64,000 nt of DNA from Euborellia annulipes (lineage: Eukaryota > Arthropoda > Insecta > Dermaptera > Anisolabididae), in contig JAKCPI010014216.1 in the NCBI GenBank assembly GCA_023213315.1, forward strand, positions 1 to 64,000, given 5' to 3'. Under the pieces are notes generated by a model. It made no database searches. It was not told the origin of the DNA and saw only the letters and a program-made list of their open reading frames with translations. The position numbers and the translations under genes were made by a program. Positions 53,825-64,000 of the stretch are shown piece after piece; positions within the stretch are counted from its first letter, which is position 1, and each line of letters begins with the position of its first letter.

Positions 53825-54352
53825 TTAACCGTTATTTTGCTTCTCTTTGATCTCTGCAAGGGTTTTACAGTCGATACATAAAGTTGCAGTTGGTCGTGCT
53901 TCTAAACGGCGTAAACCAATTTCGATACCGCAAGTTTCACAGAAACCATAGTCATCATTTTTAATCGCTTCAATAGATTGCTCTATTTTACGAATAAGTT
54001 TACGTTCACGGTCACGGGTACGTAATTCAATGGCAAACTCTTCTTCTTGCGTCGCACGGTCATTTACATCAGGTAAAGAAGAAGATTCATCTTGCATTGT
54101 ATTTAGGGTGCGATCCACTTCCGACATCAATTCTGCTTTCCATGCCAGCAAAATTTTACGAAAATGTTCGAGTTGCCCCTCAGACATGTATTCTTCATTT
54201 TTCTTTGGCTGATAAGGCTCGATACCGAATAGACTTGCTGTAGTACCGTTTTCATTGGTCTTCGGCTTGGTTTTACGCACTCGCTTTACAGACTTATCAT
54301 CTGCAATTGCTGTTTGTTCTTCCAAGACTTGATTTTGGTTGTCATTCGCCAT
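53825..54352 (-). CDS. dksA: RNA polymerase-binding transcription factor DksA
   Basis: Intact 175-residue partner of ppGpp that binds in the RNA polymerase secondary channel. The coiled-coil tip has LPDVNDRATQEEEF (Asp, Asp and Ala as needed). The zinc finger is CETCGIEIGLRRLEARPTA...CIDC. It is longer than E. coli DksA through an N-terminal Lys/Asn-rich extension. The ATG at 54352 (MANDNQ) is preferred over 54361 because AGGA directly abuts the latter. Upstream of gluQ on the same strand. Confidence 0.95.
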   Translation of the reverse strand: MANDNQNQVLEEQTAIADDKSVKRVRKTKPKTNENGTTASLFGIEPYQPKKNEEYMSEGQLEHFRKILLAWKAELMSEVDRTLNTMQDESSSLPDVNDRATQEEEFAIELRTRDRERKLIRKIEQSIEAIKNDDYGFCETCGIEIGLRRLEARPTATLCIDCKTLAEIKEKQNNG

Positions 54353-54560
54353 AAAGGGCATTCCTCATCATATACGTATTATCTATACGCAAAAAATATG
54401 GTGATATGCAAGTATTTTTATCACTACCAACAGAATGAATCTATCGGGGGCGTCATCATATAGATTTTTTTACCAAGATGAAAGTCACCTAACCCTGAAT
54501 TCGACTTTCTGCATATCTCGTTGGACGAATAACTTAATAGAAAAAAACCAAAATGAAAAG

Positions 54561-55370
54561 CTAGTAACCTGAAATTTCTTCATTAATTGTAACTTTGAAG
54601 TGATCCAAGCGGTGTACAGAGGTCTCAAATTCACCATTGGCTTTTAAATGTAAGCAACGGTAACCAGGCGCAATCGGATCAAATGAAAACTCTTGGCTGA
54701 GTGGTTTAAATTGTACACACGTCGCAGGGGTAGAAATAAACTGTATTCCATTCCATACATTATAGGATTCTTGATGGACATGACCATGTAACACGGCTTT
54801 GATGTTATCAAAGGGTTCGAGTACGGTTTTTAATTCATCGGCATTTTTGAGCTTATGTTGATCGAGCCATTTGGAATGCATATCAAAAGGATTGTGATGA
54901 CAGGCGATAAGGATAAACTTGTCACGCAATTGTTCCAATAGCCGTTTTAGATGGACCAATTGTTCCGTTTGAATGTTTCCATCGGTACGTCCACCCACAG
55001 CACTATTCAGCAAAATGATACGCCATTGATCTAACTCAATCACTGCTGGAATAGGTTCTGGCGAATGGAACGGGAACAAGTTTATATTGTCGTGATTTCC
55101 CGGAATTTGATAAAAATCGACACCAAAACGCTGCATATATTCTAAATAGCGCGCATAAGTTTCTGGAAATGCAGCTTGAGCCAAATCACCAGTATGTAAA
55201 ATCAGATCGATATTTTTATAGCGTTGCTGAATATCATCCATGACGGCATGAAAGCTTTCTTCAGGATTAATCCCGACAAACTCTGCATCAGGTTTATCCA
55301 TCAGGTGTGTATCTGTGATTTGGATAATCACTCTATCTTTATCTGTTTGCGGCAATATCTCTGATTGCAT
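54561..55370 (-). CDS. cpdA: 3',5'-cyclic AMP phosphodiesterase CpdA
   Basis: Intact 269-residue class III cAMP phosphodiesterase. Metallophosphatase metal ligands are all present: QITDTHLM, HTGDLAQ, IPGNHDN, CHHNPF and LHGHVHQE. The ATG at 55370 lies 9 bp after the nudF stop, so the two form an operon as in other gammaproteobacteria. Lowers cAMP and so tunes Crp/Vfr-type regulation. Confidence 0.9.
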   Translation of the reverse strand: MQSEILPQTDKDRVIIQITDTHLMDKPDAEFVGINPEESFHAVMDDIQQRYKNIDLILHTGDLAQAAFPETYARYLEYMQRFGVDFYQIPGNHDNINLFPFHSPEPIPAVIELDQWRIILLNSAVGGRTDGNIQTEQLVHLKRLLEQLRDKFILIACHHNPFDMHSKWLDQHKLKNADELKTVLEPFDNIKAVLHGHVHQESYNVWNGIQFISTPATCVQFKPLSQEFSFDPIAPGYRCLHLKANGEFETSVHRLDHFKVTINEEISGY

Positions 55371-55379
55371 GCCTTTCCC

Positions 55380-56000
55380 CTAGACATCTTCAAATGCATG
55401 CAAGTGCTGTTGTAGCCATTGCAAAGCCATAATCACAGGTGCATTTTTTAAACGATTACTTTTTAATAATAGACTCAAATCTGAATAATCAATGATATGA
55501 AGTTGGATATTTTCACCTTCATCTGGCATACCAAACACACCACCTTCAGCAGGTAATGCGGCTTGCGCTACATAGAGATGAAAGATTTCATCACATGCAC
55601 CAGCAGATGGATAGAAGCTAAACAGGTGTTTGATTTGGTTTAATTCACATCCAGATTCTTCGATGCTTTCCCGTCGAATGCAACTTTCTGGAGATTCATC
55701 TCCATCAAGTACGCCTGCAATGATTTCGAGTTGCCAAGGTGAAATTTCATCATCAATTGCCCCCACACGAAACTGTTCAATCAATGCAAATTTTTGTTGT
55801 TGATCATTATAAATCAGTACACCAGCAGCTTCTTTACGGCGAATTAATTCACGTTGAATGGCTGAGGTATATTCAGTTTGATTAAATAATCGGTGTCGCA
55901 AGCTCACTTTTTCGACTTGAACAAAACCTTTAAAGGCATATTCACGAGATTGTATTTCTACATCATTATGGGTGTAGGTTGCTTGCTGAATGATGTTCAT
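55380..56000 (-). CDS. nudF: ADP-ribose pyrophosphatase (NUDIX)
   Basis: Intact 206-residue Nudix hydrolase cleaving ADP-ribose. The Nudix box is GVLDGDESPESCIRRESIEE followed by SGC, close to consensus (Gx5Ex7RExxEExG). Family context FYPSAGACDEIFHLYVA is typical of ADPRase. The ATG at 56000 is preferred to a GTG two codons upstream. Followed at 9 bp by cpdA. Confidence 0.9.
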   Translation of the reverse strand: MNIIQQATYTHNDVEIQSREYAFKGFVQVEKVSLRHRLFNQTEYTSAIQRELIRRKEAAGVLIYNDQQQKFALIEQFRVGAIDDEISPWQLEIIAGVLDGDESPESCIRRESIEESGCELNQIKHLFSFYPSAGACDEIFHLYVAQAALPAEGGVFGMPDEGENIQLHIIDYSDLSLLLKSNRLKNAPVIMALQWLQQHLHAFEDV

Positions 56001-56076
56001 GTGCACAGTTAGGATGAAACATATTCACTTCATCCTAACTGAGAAATAGTGAAAGACAAAAGTTTTTTTTTAATCT

Positions 56077-57980
<1,904 letters not shown>

Positions 57981-58129
57981 TACAATGATCCTTATGAATG
58001 ACATCAACGAATCAAGCACGATCTTTAAAAACGGTGGTAAATTTAGTCTATTTTATCTGCTAAATTCATCATCAGAATAAAGGCTATTGCGACAAAAATA
58101 GATAAACTATGGGCTGTCAGTTTTTAGAT

Positions 58130-58249
58130 GCTTGATTCCTACGCAGGTCTTAACCTGATCAGGTTCAACGGTACTTTAGTTTAAGTTTTGGCAAGGAGAT
58201 GCAAAACTGACTAAATCTCAGCGAGGAATTACTCGCGCTCCGTCCAAGC
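58130..58249 (-). ncRNA. TPP riboswitch (thi element) of thiC
   Basis: On the minus strand: P1 GCTTG/CAAGC, the CTGAGA bulge of the pyrimidine helix at about 58220, an extended P3 stem with TTTAGT/ACTAAA and TTTTG/CAAAA, and the conserved ACCTGATCAGGTTA then CCTGCGTAGGAA of the pyrophosphate helix. All these match the thi-box consensus. It lies about 150 bp ahead of the thiC start. The expression platform is probably in the 58000-58125 stretch. Confidence 0.9.
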
Positions 58250-58347
58250 GATGTTTAAATCTTAGCATGTTCTCATTGAAAATATGCTGGCATACAGATA
58301 TCAATTTCAATTATGTTTTTTGAGCCAGAATTTCCTCGACAGATTTT

Positions 58348-59363
58348 CTAATTTTTTTGTTCAAATGCTTCACGTTGTGCCCGGATCTCTTGCTGCTCAG
58401 GTGAGTTATCTTCAGGATACTGTCTAGATGGTTTTGGCATTTGTTGCCAAAGCGTTTCACTTGTGCTTGATTAAATTCCACAAATTTCTGCGCAATTTGG
58501 CTACTGGCAGTTTTACTTTTGCAATTTTTTCAATCGCTTTGATTGCTTGTTCATCTGCAATTTTATCGTCATCGAACCAGAGCGTGCGGGTGTTGTCCTC
58601 GCCTTGAAAAAGTGCACTACGGTATTGTTCAATGTTCTCTATGACTTGAGGTTTAAAATGGTTGTTGGGGTAGCCTTTATTGAATTTTTCCCAATATAAC
58701 AATCGATTAGCCACTTCATCAAAACTAATTGCTAGCCCTGCGTCCATAATATAGTTGGCGCCTGTATACTCTTTACGGATCTGTTTAAAGTAGACCTGAT
58801 CTGATTTTTCTAAATAGGGTGCAAAAATATCCAGATCATATTGTGGATGCTGTACAAAGGTGTATTCACCTTCACCGATATAAAATTTTGCTAAATATAA
58901 GTCCTTTGCATGATCAACTAAATATTTCTCACGCGGTTTTAACTTTTTATACAGTTCTTGTTTTTGTTGAGCTGTCATAGACTGACCGTCTGCAAGTGTA
59001 TCGGTCATATATTGAAAGACTTCAGGTGAGGCATCGGTGATGAGTTTTTGATAAATGTCTTCAATTTTTGCTTGCCATTGATAACGTGTTTTTAACGGTG
59101 CAGATGTGAGGCATTTTCTTTAGTAATTGATTGAGGTCATTTAAATCTTCAACGATGACCGTTTTTTCTAATTTTTTGATGCTTGTATCTATCTCGTTAC
59201 AGTCTTGTGGAAGTGCTGGTATTTCAGCTGTATCGGGCTGAGTCGCTTTAGAAGCTGCTTTAGTTGTCTCAATTGTTTGATTGTTCTCGTGCTTTTGGCA
59301 GGCGCTGAATAGGGTACACAGGCAGAGTGTTGTGAGTGATAGATGTTGTTTTAAAGCTTTCAT
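58348..59363 (-). CDS. Hypothetical lipoprotein A of a tandem paralogous pair, frameshifted
   Basis: Function unknown. The ATG at 59363 gives MKALKQHLSLTTLCLCTLFSAC with a lipobox (FSAC), then an acidic/Asn linker and a Cys-bearing helical region (LPQDCNEIDTSIKKLEKTV, MPHICTVK). Frame changes near 59105, 59050, 58505 and 58445 break it. The end (PEDNSPEQQEIRAQREAFEQ) runs to TAG at 58348. About 338 codons. The core shared with the neighbour at 59429-60509 is REKYLVDHAKDLYLAKF...QYDLDIFAPYLEKSDQVYF. Probably outer-membrane attached and mostly helical. Confidence 0.6.
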
Positions 59364-59428
59364 AGTATGACTGTTGTTGTGTATTTTAGAATGCCACAAG
59401 GATAATAAAAATTGAGCTAAAATAACAT

Positions 59429-60509
59429 CTAACTGTTAGAACAAATCGCATCACTAAAGCAATCTTTTTTAACATTCTTAAAGTCGATCGGGCTTAAATT
59501 TAGATATTGATTGAGCTGGGACAGCGCCAATAATTGAGGGATATTTTCCAGTTTAGTGCGTTCTTTTTCACTAATTTGAATTTTTTTGCTGTCTTTGCTC
59601 TTTGCTCATTGCTAAAAAATGAACAAACTTCTTGGCCTGAGCTGAAAGCTCACCATCATTGGACTTTGCTAAGCGTTCAATCACCAACCAGCTGGCTGCA
59701 TCAATATCAGTTTGATTTTCAAATGTAATCGAAATAGGTGCTTCTTCAGTGCCTAAAAACAATAGACTGCTATATGCATTTTTTAAGAACTGTGCATCAT
59801 GTAAAAAAGGGCTAGTGGGATAAGTTTGTAGATATTCTTGCCAAAACTTAGCTCTTTTTGCAATTTCTTCAGCATCAATATCGGGTTTATGGTTTTTAAA
59901 AAGCGGTTGGGTATTTTGTTCTGCAAGATTTTCGATAAAAACTTGTTCAGGTGCAGTCAGATATGGGGCGAAAACTTTGGCTAAATATTGCGGGCTTCTC
60001 CGATAGACAATTTTATCATCTGTTTGTTCGCTCAGCTCAATATAAGCTTGGCCTTTGTGACGTAATAAATATTGGTCACGTAGATTAAGTTGTTCAAATT
60101 TACTCTGTTGAATAGTGGGGTATGCAGCTTGATCTAAAGCATAGTTTTCAAATGCTTGCTGTTGTTCTGAAGTGCGCTCAATCTGTAAAAATTGTTGATA
60201 CATACGTTTCGACTGATGCATCAATTCCATTTGTTCCGCGGGTTTCATCAAAGGTAAACACATACGAATATCTTGATTGACTTGTTCTATCGCAAGCGTG
60301 GTTCTTTTTGCATTGATTGCCAGCATCTCATTTTTGAGATTTTGGCAAATTTGGGTTAAATCAGGAATAGGATTTTCTTTTTGTGGCGCTTCTTTAGATT
60401 CTTTGACAATGTCGGTTGTGGGTTTTTGACACGCGATAACCACCATGCAACTCAAGATAACGAGTATGCCTGAAATGAGAAAATGAAGGATATTGCGAGG
60501 AAATTTCAT
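59429..60509 (-). CDS. Hypothetical lipoprotein B of a tandem paralogous pair, frameshifted
   Basis: Function unknown. The start at 60509 is chosen because MKFPRNILHFLISGILVILS leads to MVVIAC, a weak lipobox; an upstream in-frame extension to 60635 has no membrane logic. The core LRDQYLLRHKGQAYIELSEQ...QYLAKVFAPYLTAPEQVFI aligns with lipoprotein A. A run of seven A near 59580 shifts the frame; the second frame (ISEKERTKLENIPQLLALSQ) runs to TAG at 59429. About 360 codons. The gap to gene A is 65 bp, so they share a transcript. Confidence 0.6.
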
Positions 60510-60897
60510 TCGACCAGCATTTAAAAGAAGCTCAGTTTTGTTCGATGCCATTGTCGCTGAATCGAGGCTAAATAAATGAAATATTTTGTAGTTTTGTGAT
60601 AATGAAACGTTACTTTTTGCAAGAAACTGAGTCATGTGTCTGGTTTAAGATCTGCAAAAATTAATCTGAGTACAGCATCGTGAATTTGCTGTAAACGGAT
60701 GCTCACAGCAAAGTTACATATGTAAATTCAGCAAATTGTAGTAGTATCTTTACTCTAAATTGCTTTGATCAGAAGTGAAATGAGCGATATTGAGAAATTC
60801 ATTTGAAAGAAAAATACTTGTCATAAAACATTCATAATGAATATGCTTTAATATTAACCCATAAAAATAGTTTTTGTTGCGTGTGGAGCATCTGACC
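60510..60897. other. Divergent control region, lipoprotein pair and phoU
   Basis: No gene. It holds the candidate Pho box at 60818-60839 on the phoU side. The promoter of the lipoprotein pair should lie near 60520-60660. Confidence 0.5.
60818..60839 (+). promoter_or_regulatory. Candidate PhoB binding site (Pho box) of phoU
   Basis: TTGTCATAAAACATTCATAATG is two direct 7-mers (TTGTCAT, CATTCAT; consensus CTGTCAT) at the required 11-bp spacing with A/T-rich spacers. A -10-like TAATAT lies 10 bp further on (60849-60854), where a PhoB-activated promoter would have it. Confidence 0.6.
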
Positions 60898-61620
60898 TTG
60901 AGCCCAAGTAATCCTGTATTAAACCATCATATATCTTCTCAATTTAATGAGGACTTACAGGATGTGAATACCAAATTTATGACCATGGGCGGTTTGGTAG
61001 AACAACAAGTCGCAAATGCAGTGCATGCTTTATTGGATACCAATGCCAATATGGCGATTGATGTTCAATTTCAAGACAATACAGTTAATCGTTATGAACG
61101 AGAAATTGATGAAGCACTGACTTTGATTTTGGCGCGTCGTCATCCAGCTGCAATCGACTTACGTATGGTGATTGCCATGAGTAAAGCCAATACCGATTTA
61201 GAGCGTATTGGTGATGAAGCTGCAAAAATTGCCCGTATTGCACAGACTTTATGTGAAGAGGGCGAATCGCCGCGTGGCTATATGGAAACACGGCATATTG
61301 GCAATCAAGTGCGTGTCATGATTCATGATGCTTTAGATGCTTTTGCGCGTGTGGATGCAGAACAAGCATTAAAAGTTTTGTTGGCCGATGCAGATATTGA
61401 CCGTGAATATCAATCCGCGACGCGCACACTGATGACCTATATGATCGAAGATCCACGTCATATTAGTCGTGTTATCAATGTGATGTGGGTATTGCGTTCA
61501 CTGGAACGGATTGGTGACCATGCACGTAATATCTCAGAACAAGTGATTTATATGGCAAAAGGTTTTGATGCGCGACATACCAGTGTTGAAGAGATTGAAC
61601 AAAAAGTTCAAGGTAAGTAA
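60898..61620 (+). CDS. phoU: Phosphate signalling complex protein PhoU
   Basis: Intact about 240-residue helical metal-binding protein that restrains PhoR/PhoB under phosphate excess and prevents phosphate overload. The start is taken as TTG at 60898 (9 bases from GGAG); an in-frame TTG at 60874 is possible. Text is typical: TKFMTMGGLVEQQVANAVHA, DLRMVIAMSKANTDLERIGD and its second-half copy MWVLRSLERIGDHARNISEQ. The pst genes are not adjacent; the gene stands alone with its own terminator. Confidence 0.9.
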   Translation: MSPSNPVLNHHISSQFNEDLQDVNTKFMTMGGLVEQQVANAVHALLDTNANMAIDVQFQDNTVNRYEREIDEALTLILARRHPAAIDLRMVIAMSKANTDLERIGDEAAKIARIAQTLCEEGESPRGYMETRHIGNQVRVMIHDALDAFARVDAEQALKVLLADADIDREYQSATRTLMTYMIEDPRHISRVINVMWVLRSLERIGDHARNISEQVIYMAKGFDARHTSVEEIEQKVQGK

Positions 61621-61634
61621 TTGAATTTATAAAT

Positions 61635-61662
61635 AAAAAGACCTGATGATTCAGGTCTTTTT
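61635..61662 (+). terminator. phoU terminator
   Basis: AAAAAGACCTGA/TCAGGTCTTTTT with a TGAT loop. Confidence 0.85.
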
Positions 61663-61673
61663 ATTTGGAAAAT

Positions 61674-61993
61674 TTAGGGCCTGTTGATATTTCATAAATG
61701 GCTTGCGTTGTAGGTTAAAATTGAGCATGAGACGTATAGGTCGTAAAGCATGAATGAGAATAGCGAGACTATTTTCGAGTTTCATAACGTAGGCTGAGAT
61801 AATTTTAGCCACAACCCTGAGCAAAAACAAACACTGCTTTGTTTGAGCGCAAGGCGAGCGGGGGACTAGGTATTTTTGCCGCTACGTCGTTACGAACTAC
61901 TTATTTAGAATGACTAAATTTCGTATTTAGCGCCTAGTATCGCCTAAAAAATACACGTAGTCGAAACCTAGACGAATTGTCAACAGACCCTAA
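61674..61993. mobile_element. MITE-like non-coding element
   Basis: About 316 bp with terminal inverted repeats. The left end TTAGGGCCTGTTGATATTTC matches the complement of the right end (TTAGGGTCTGTTGACAATTC) at 17 of 20 positions. TA flanks both ends and may be a target duplication. There is no open frame of note inside. The ends resemble insertion-sequence termini, so it was probably mobilised in trans. It lies between the phoU terminator and the metY stop, disrupting neither. Confidence 0.65.
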
Positions 61994-62009
61994 GATCACA
62001 AAAAGAAAA

Positions 62010-63287
62010 TTACACTTGAGCGAGTGCTTGTTCTAAGTCTGCAATCAAGTCATCAATATGTTCAATCCCCACAGATAAACGCACCATATCAATACTCACG
62101 CCTGCTGCTTTTAACTCTGTTTCATTCAGTTGACGATGGGTGGTGGTTGCTGGATGACAGGCTAAACTTTTTGCATCGCCAATATTCACTAGGCGAGTAA
62201 ACAGCTGTAATGCATCGATAAAACGGGTGCCACCTTCACGACCATCTTCAACACCAAAAGACAGAATTGCAGACGGTTTACCTTTGACGTACTTTTGTGC
62301 CAAAGCATGTTGTGGATGATCTTTTAAACCTGCGTAGTTGACCCATTTTACTTTTGGGTGTGCCTGTAAATATTCAGCAACTTTTTGTGCATTTTCAGTA
62401 TGGCGTTCCATACGCAAATTGAGTGTTTCTAAGCCTTGTAAAATTAAGAATACGCTGAGCGGGCTGATCGCTGCGCCTGTATTTCTTAATGGAACAACAC
62501 GTGCACGGGCGATATATGCCGCAGCACCTAAAGCTTCTACATAGTTCACCCCGTGATAACTTGGATCTGGGGTATTTAAGACTTTGAAGCGCTCGGGATA
62601 TTTGCCCCAAGGGAATTTACCGCTATCGACAATCGCGCCACCAATCGAATTACCATGACCGCCAATATACTTGGTCAATGAATGCACCACGATATCTGCA
62701 CCATGTTCAAAAGGTTTCAGTAGGGCAGGTGTTGCAACGGTATTATCCACAATCACGGGTACACCATATTCATGTGCGATTTTAGCAATGGCATCTAGGT
62801 CAATAATATTACCCAGCGGATTACCAATCGACTCAACGAAAACCAATTTGGTTTTTTCATCAATCAAGCCGCGCAATGCTTCAGGATCTTGGTAATCAAA
62901 GAAACGCACTTCAATGCCTTGTTTTGGCAAAGTGTGGGCAAATAAATTATATGTTCCACCATAGAGTGTTGAAACCGATGCAATATTGTCACCCGCTTCT
63001 GCGATGGTCTGGATAGAATAGGTAATCGCAGACATACCCGAAGCCAATGCTAAAGCACCAATACCACCTTCAAGCGCACTCAGACGTTGCTCAAGCACAG
63101 CGGTCGTTGGATTCATGATCCGTGTATAAATATTACCCTGAACTTTCAGGTCAAATAGATCCGCACCATGTTGGGTATTATCAAAGGCATAAGAGGTGGT
63201 CTGATAAATTGGAACGGCGACCGCTTTAGTGGTTGCTTCTGGTTCATAGCCTGCATGTATGGCAAGAGTTTCGTCTCTATATGTCAT
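62010..63287 (-). CDS. metY: O-acetylhomoserine (thiol)-lyase MetY
   Basis: Intact 425-residue PLP enzyme of the Cys/Met metabolism family that makes homocysteine from O-acetylhomoserine and sulfide. The opening MTYRDETLAIHAGYEPEATT and IYQTTSYAFDN are typical. PLP is bound by the Lys in HSLTKYIGGHGNSIGG; the phosphate-binding NIYTRIMNPTTAVLEQRLSA is clear. Its length favours MetY over cystathionine synthase or lyase. It has its own upstream region, divergent from the phytase-like gene. Confidence 0.95.
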   Translation of the reverse strand: MTYRDETLAIHAGYEPEATTKAVAVPIYQTTSYAFDNTQHGADLFDLKVQGNIYTRIMNPTTAVLEQRLSALEGGIGALALASGMSAITYSIQTIAEAGDNIASVSTLYGGTYNLFAHTLPKQGIEVRFFDYQDPEALRGLIDEKTKLVFVESIGNPLGNIIDLDAIAKIAHEYGVPVIVDNTVATPALLKPFEHGADIVVHSLTKYIGGHGNSIGGAIVDSGKFPWGKYPERFKVLNTPDPSYHGVNYVEALGAAAYIARARVVPLRNTGAAISPLSVFLILQGLETLNLRMERHTENAQKVAEYLQAHPKVKWVNYAGLKDHPQHALAQKYVKGKPSAILSFGVEDGREGGTRFIDALQLFTRLVNIGDAKSLACHPATTTHRQLNETELKAAGVSIDMVRLSVGIEHIDDLIADLEQALAQV

Positions 63288-63528
63288 GTTCTTCCGTCAA
63301 CTTTTTATTAAATTTCAATAGAGTGTAACAAATAAATATATGAAGTAAACAAGGGTTTATATATTTTAAAATCATAAAAACAGATAAAGCCAACAATGCA
63401 GCCCGAGATAAATTGAGTTTCAACGAGGAAAAATAGACCGAATATCGCTGAGTTTGTGAGCTGTCATTGTGGTGTCATTTGCTGAAACTAGCATAACAAA
63501 TTCCACAAATTCAGTTATTAAAAACACA

Positions 63529-64000
63529 ATGAAAAAAGCAGCAATAAATAAACTGACCCGCCATAAAAGCACTTTAACTTTAGTCCTCTGTAGTTTACTG
63601 GGTTTGACCGCATGTTCTGATGATGATCAAGATTCAACAACACAGAAGACCTTAACCCAAAATATAACATTGGCATTTGGTGATGAAGCCTGTGTAATGG
63701 GGGGAACACGTATGCAGAGCGGTTTAGACCGCAATGGTAATGGCAAACTTGAAGCCAGTGAAATTACTAAAACCGAAAACAGTTGTAAGCCCAATTTGTT
63801 TGCACAAGGTGTAGCGTTGCCATTTAACGTACTGGGACGTTACCCTGCGAATGGTACGACCATTGATAGCACGTTTGATATTCGTCAGGGTGGTTTTGGT
63901 TCTGATGTTGCTGCGCATCCAAGCAATCAAAAACAATTCTATGCATTGACCGATCGGGGGCCAAATGCAGACTTTACTGATAAATTATATGGTGCTGGTA
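63529..64000 (+). CDS. Phytase-like lipoprotein, partial (cut by the window end)
   Basis: First 157 codons of a second esterase/phytase-like lipoprotein. The signal (LVLCSLLGLTACSDDDQ) ends in lipobox LTAC with the same Asp-rich follow-on as the gene at 2337. It differs in carrying a small Cys-bounded module (CVMGGTRMQSGLDRNGNGK then LEASEI and ENSC) with an EF-hand-like DRNGNGKLE loop before the phytase-like start (VLGRYPANGTTIDSTFDI, FYALTDRGPNADF). The module looks like the DUF7151 type. No breaks within the window. Confidence 0.75.
   Translation, partial: MKKAAINKLTRHKSTLTLVLCSLLGLTACSDDDQDSTTQKTLTQNITLAFGDEACVMGGTRMQSGLDRNGNGKLEASEITKTENSCKPNLFAQGVALPFNVLGRYPANGTTIDSTFDIRQGGFGSDVAAHPSNQKQFYALTDRGPNADFTDKLYGAG

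Overview
The window looks like chromosomal DNA of an Acinetobacter species (Moraxellaceae). The evidence is AT-rich DNA, an Omp33-36-type porin, an OprD-type porin, an Acinetobacter-type class D beta-lactamase, a pseudomonad-style MurD P-loop (GSNAKST), the nudF-cpdA and dksA-gluQ pairs, and comM, the gene used elsewhere in the genus as the AbaR island target. All assignments were made by reading translations; no database search was run. The species is not resolved.

Layout. 0.4-4.5 kb: a PQQ sugar dehydrogenase lipoprotein, a tautomerase, a phytase-like lipoprotein and an unknown protein. 5-10.7 kb: an SLC5-type hybrid sensor kinase (CrbS type) divergent from yjcH-actP, an acetate uptake and sensing locus. 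10.9-19 kb: an ion channel with an odd selectivity filter, a BCCT transporter, the Omp33-36 porin, a broken OXA beta-lactamase after a gene-poor stretch with orphan hairpins, a diguanylate cyclase and a lipoprotein. 19-30 kb: uvrA, GlpM, LOG, TerC/CorC, YchJ, TRIC channel, GNAT and an MFS transporter. 31-36.8 kb: parC, fadD, MAPEG and ppa. 36.9-42.7 kb: OprD, two TorF-type porins, GNAT and comM. 42.7-48.9 kb: ubiK, glnK-amtB, nrdR-ribD, a DNA adenine methylase and ribE. 49-58.3 kb: DedA, murD-ftsW, gluQ, dksA, cpdA, nudF and thiC behind a TPP riboswitch. 58.3-64 kb: two tandem paralogous lipoproteins, phoU with a candidate Pho box, a MITE-like element, metY and the start of a second phytase-like lipoprotein cut by the window end.

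A dominant property of the sequence is that roughly half of the genes, including essential ones (parC, murD, ftsW, ribD), are split by single-base insertions or deletions, often in homopolymers, while long neighbours such as the 3.5 kb sensor kinase, actP and oprD are intact. The simplest reading is uncorrected consensus error, not gene decay. Interrupted genes are therefore annotated as one CDS over their full span with the breaks described. No tRNA, rRNA, CRISPR array, prophage or intact insertion sequence was seen. The non-genic content is intrinsic terminators, a TPP riboswitch, a MITE-like element, a structured interspersed repeat and GC-rich REP-like hairpins.
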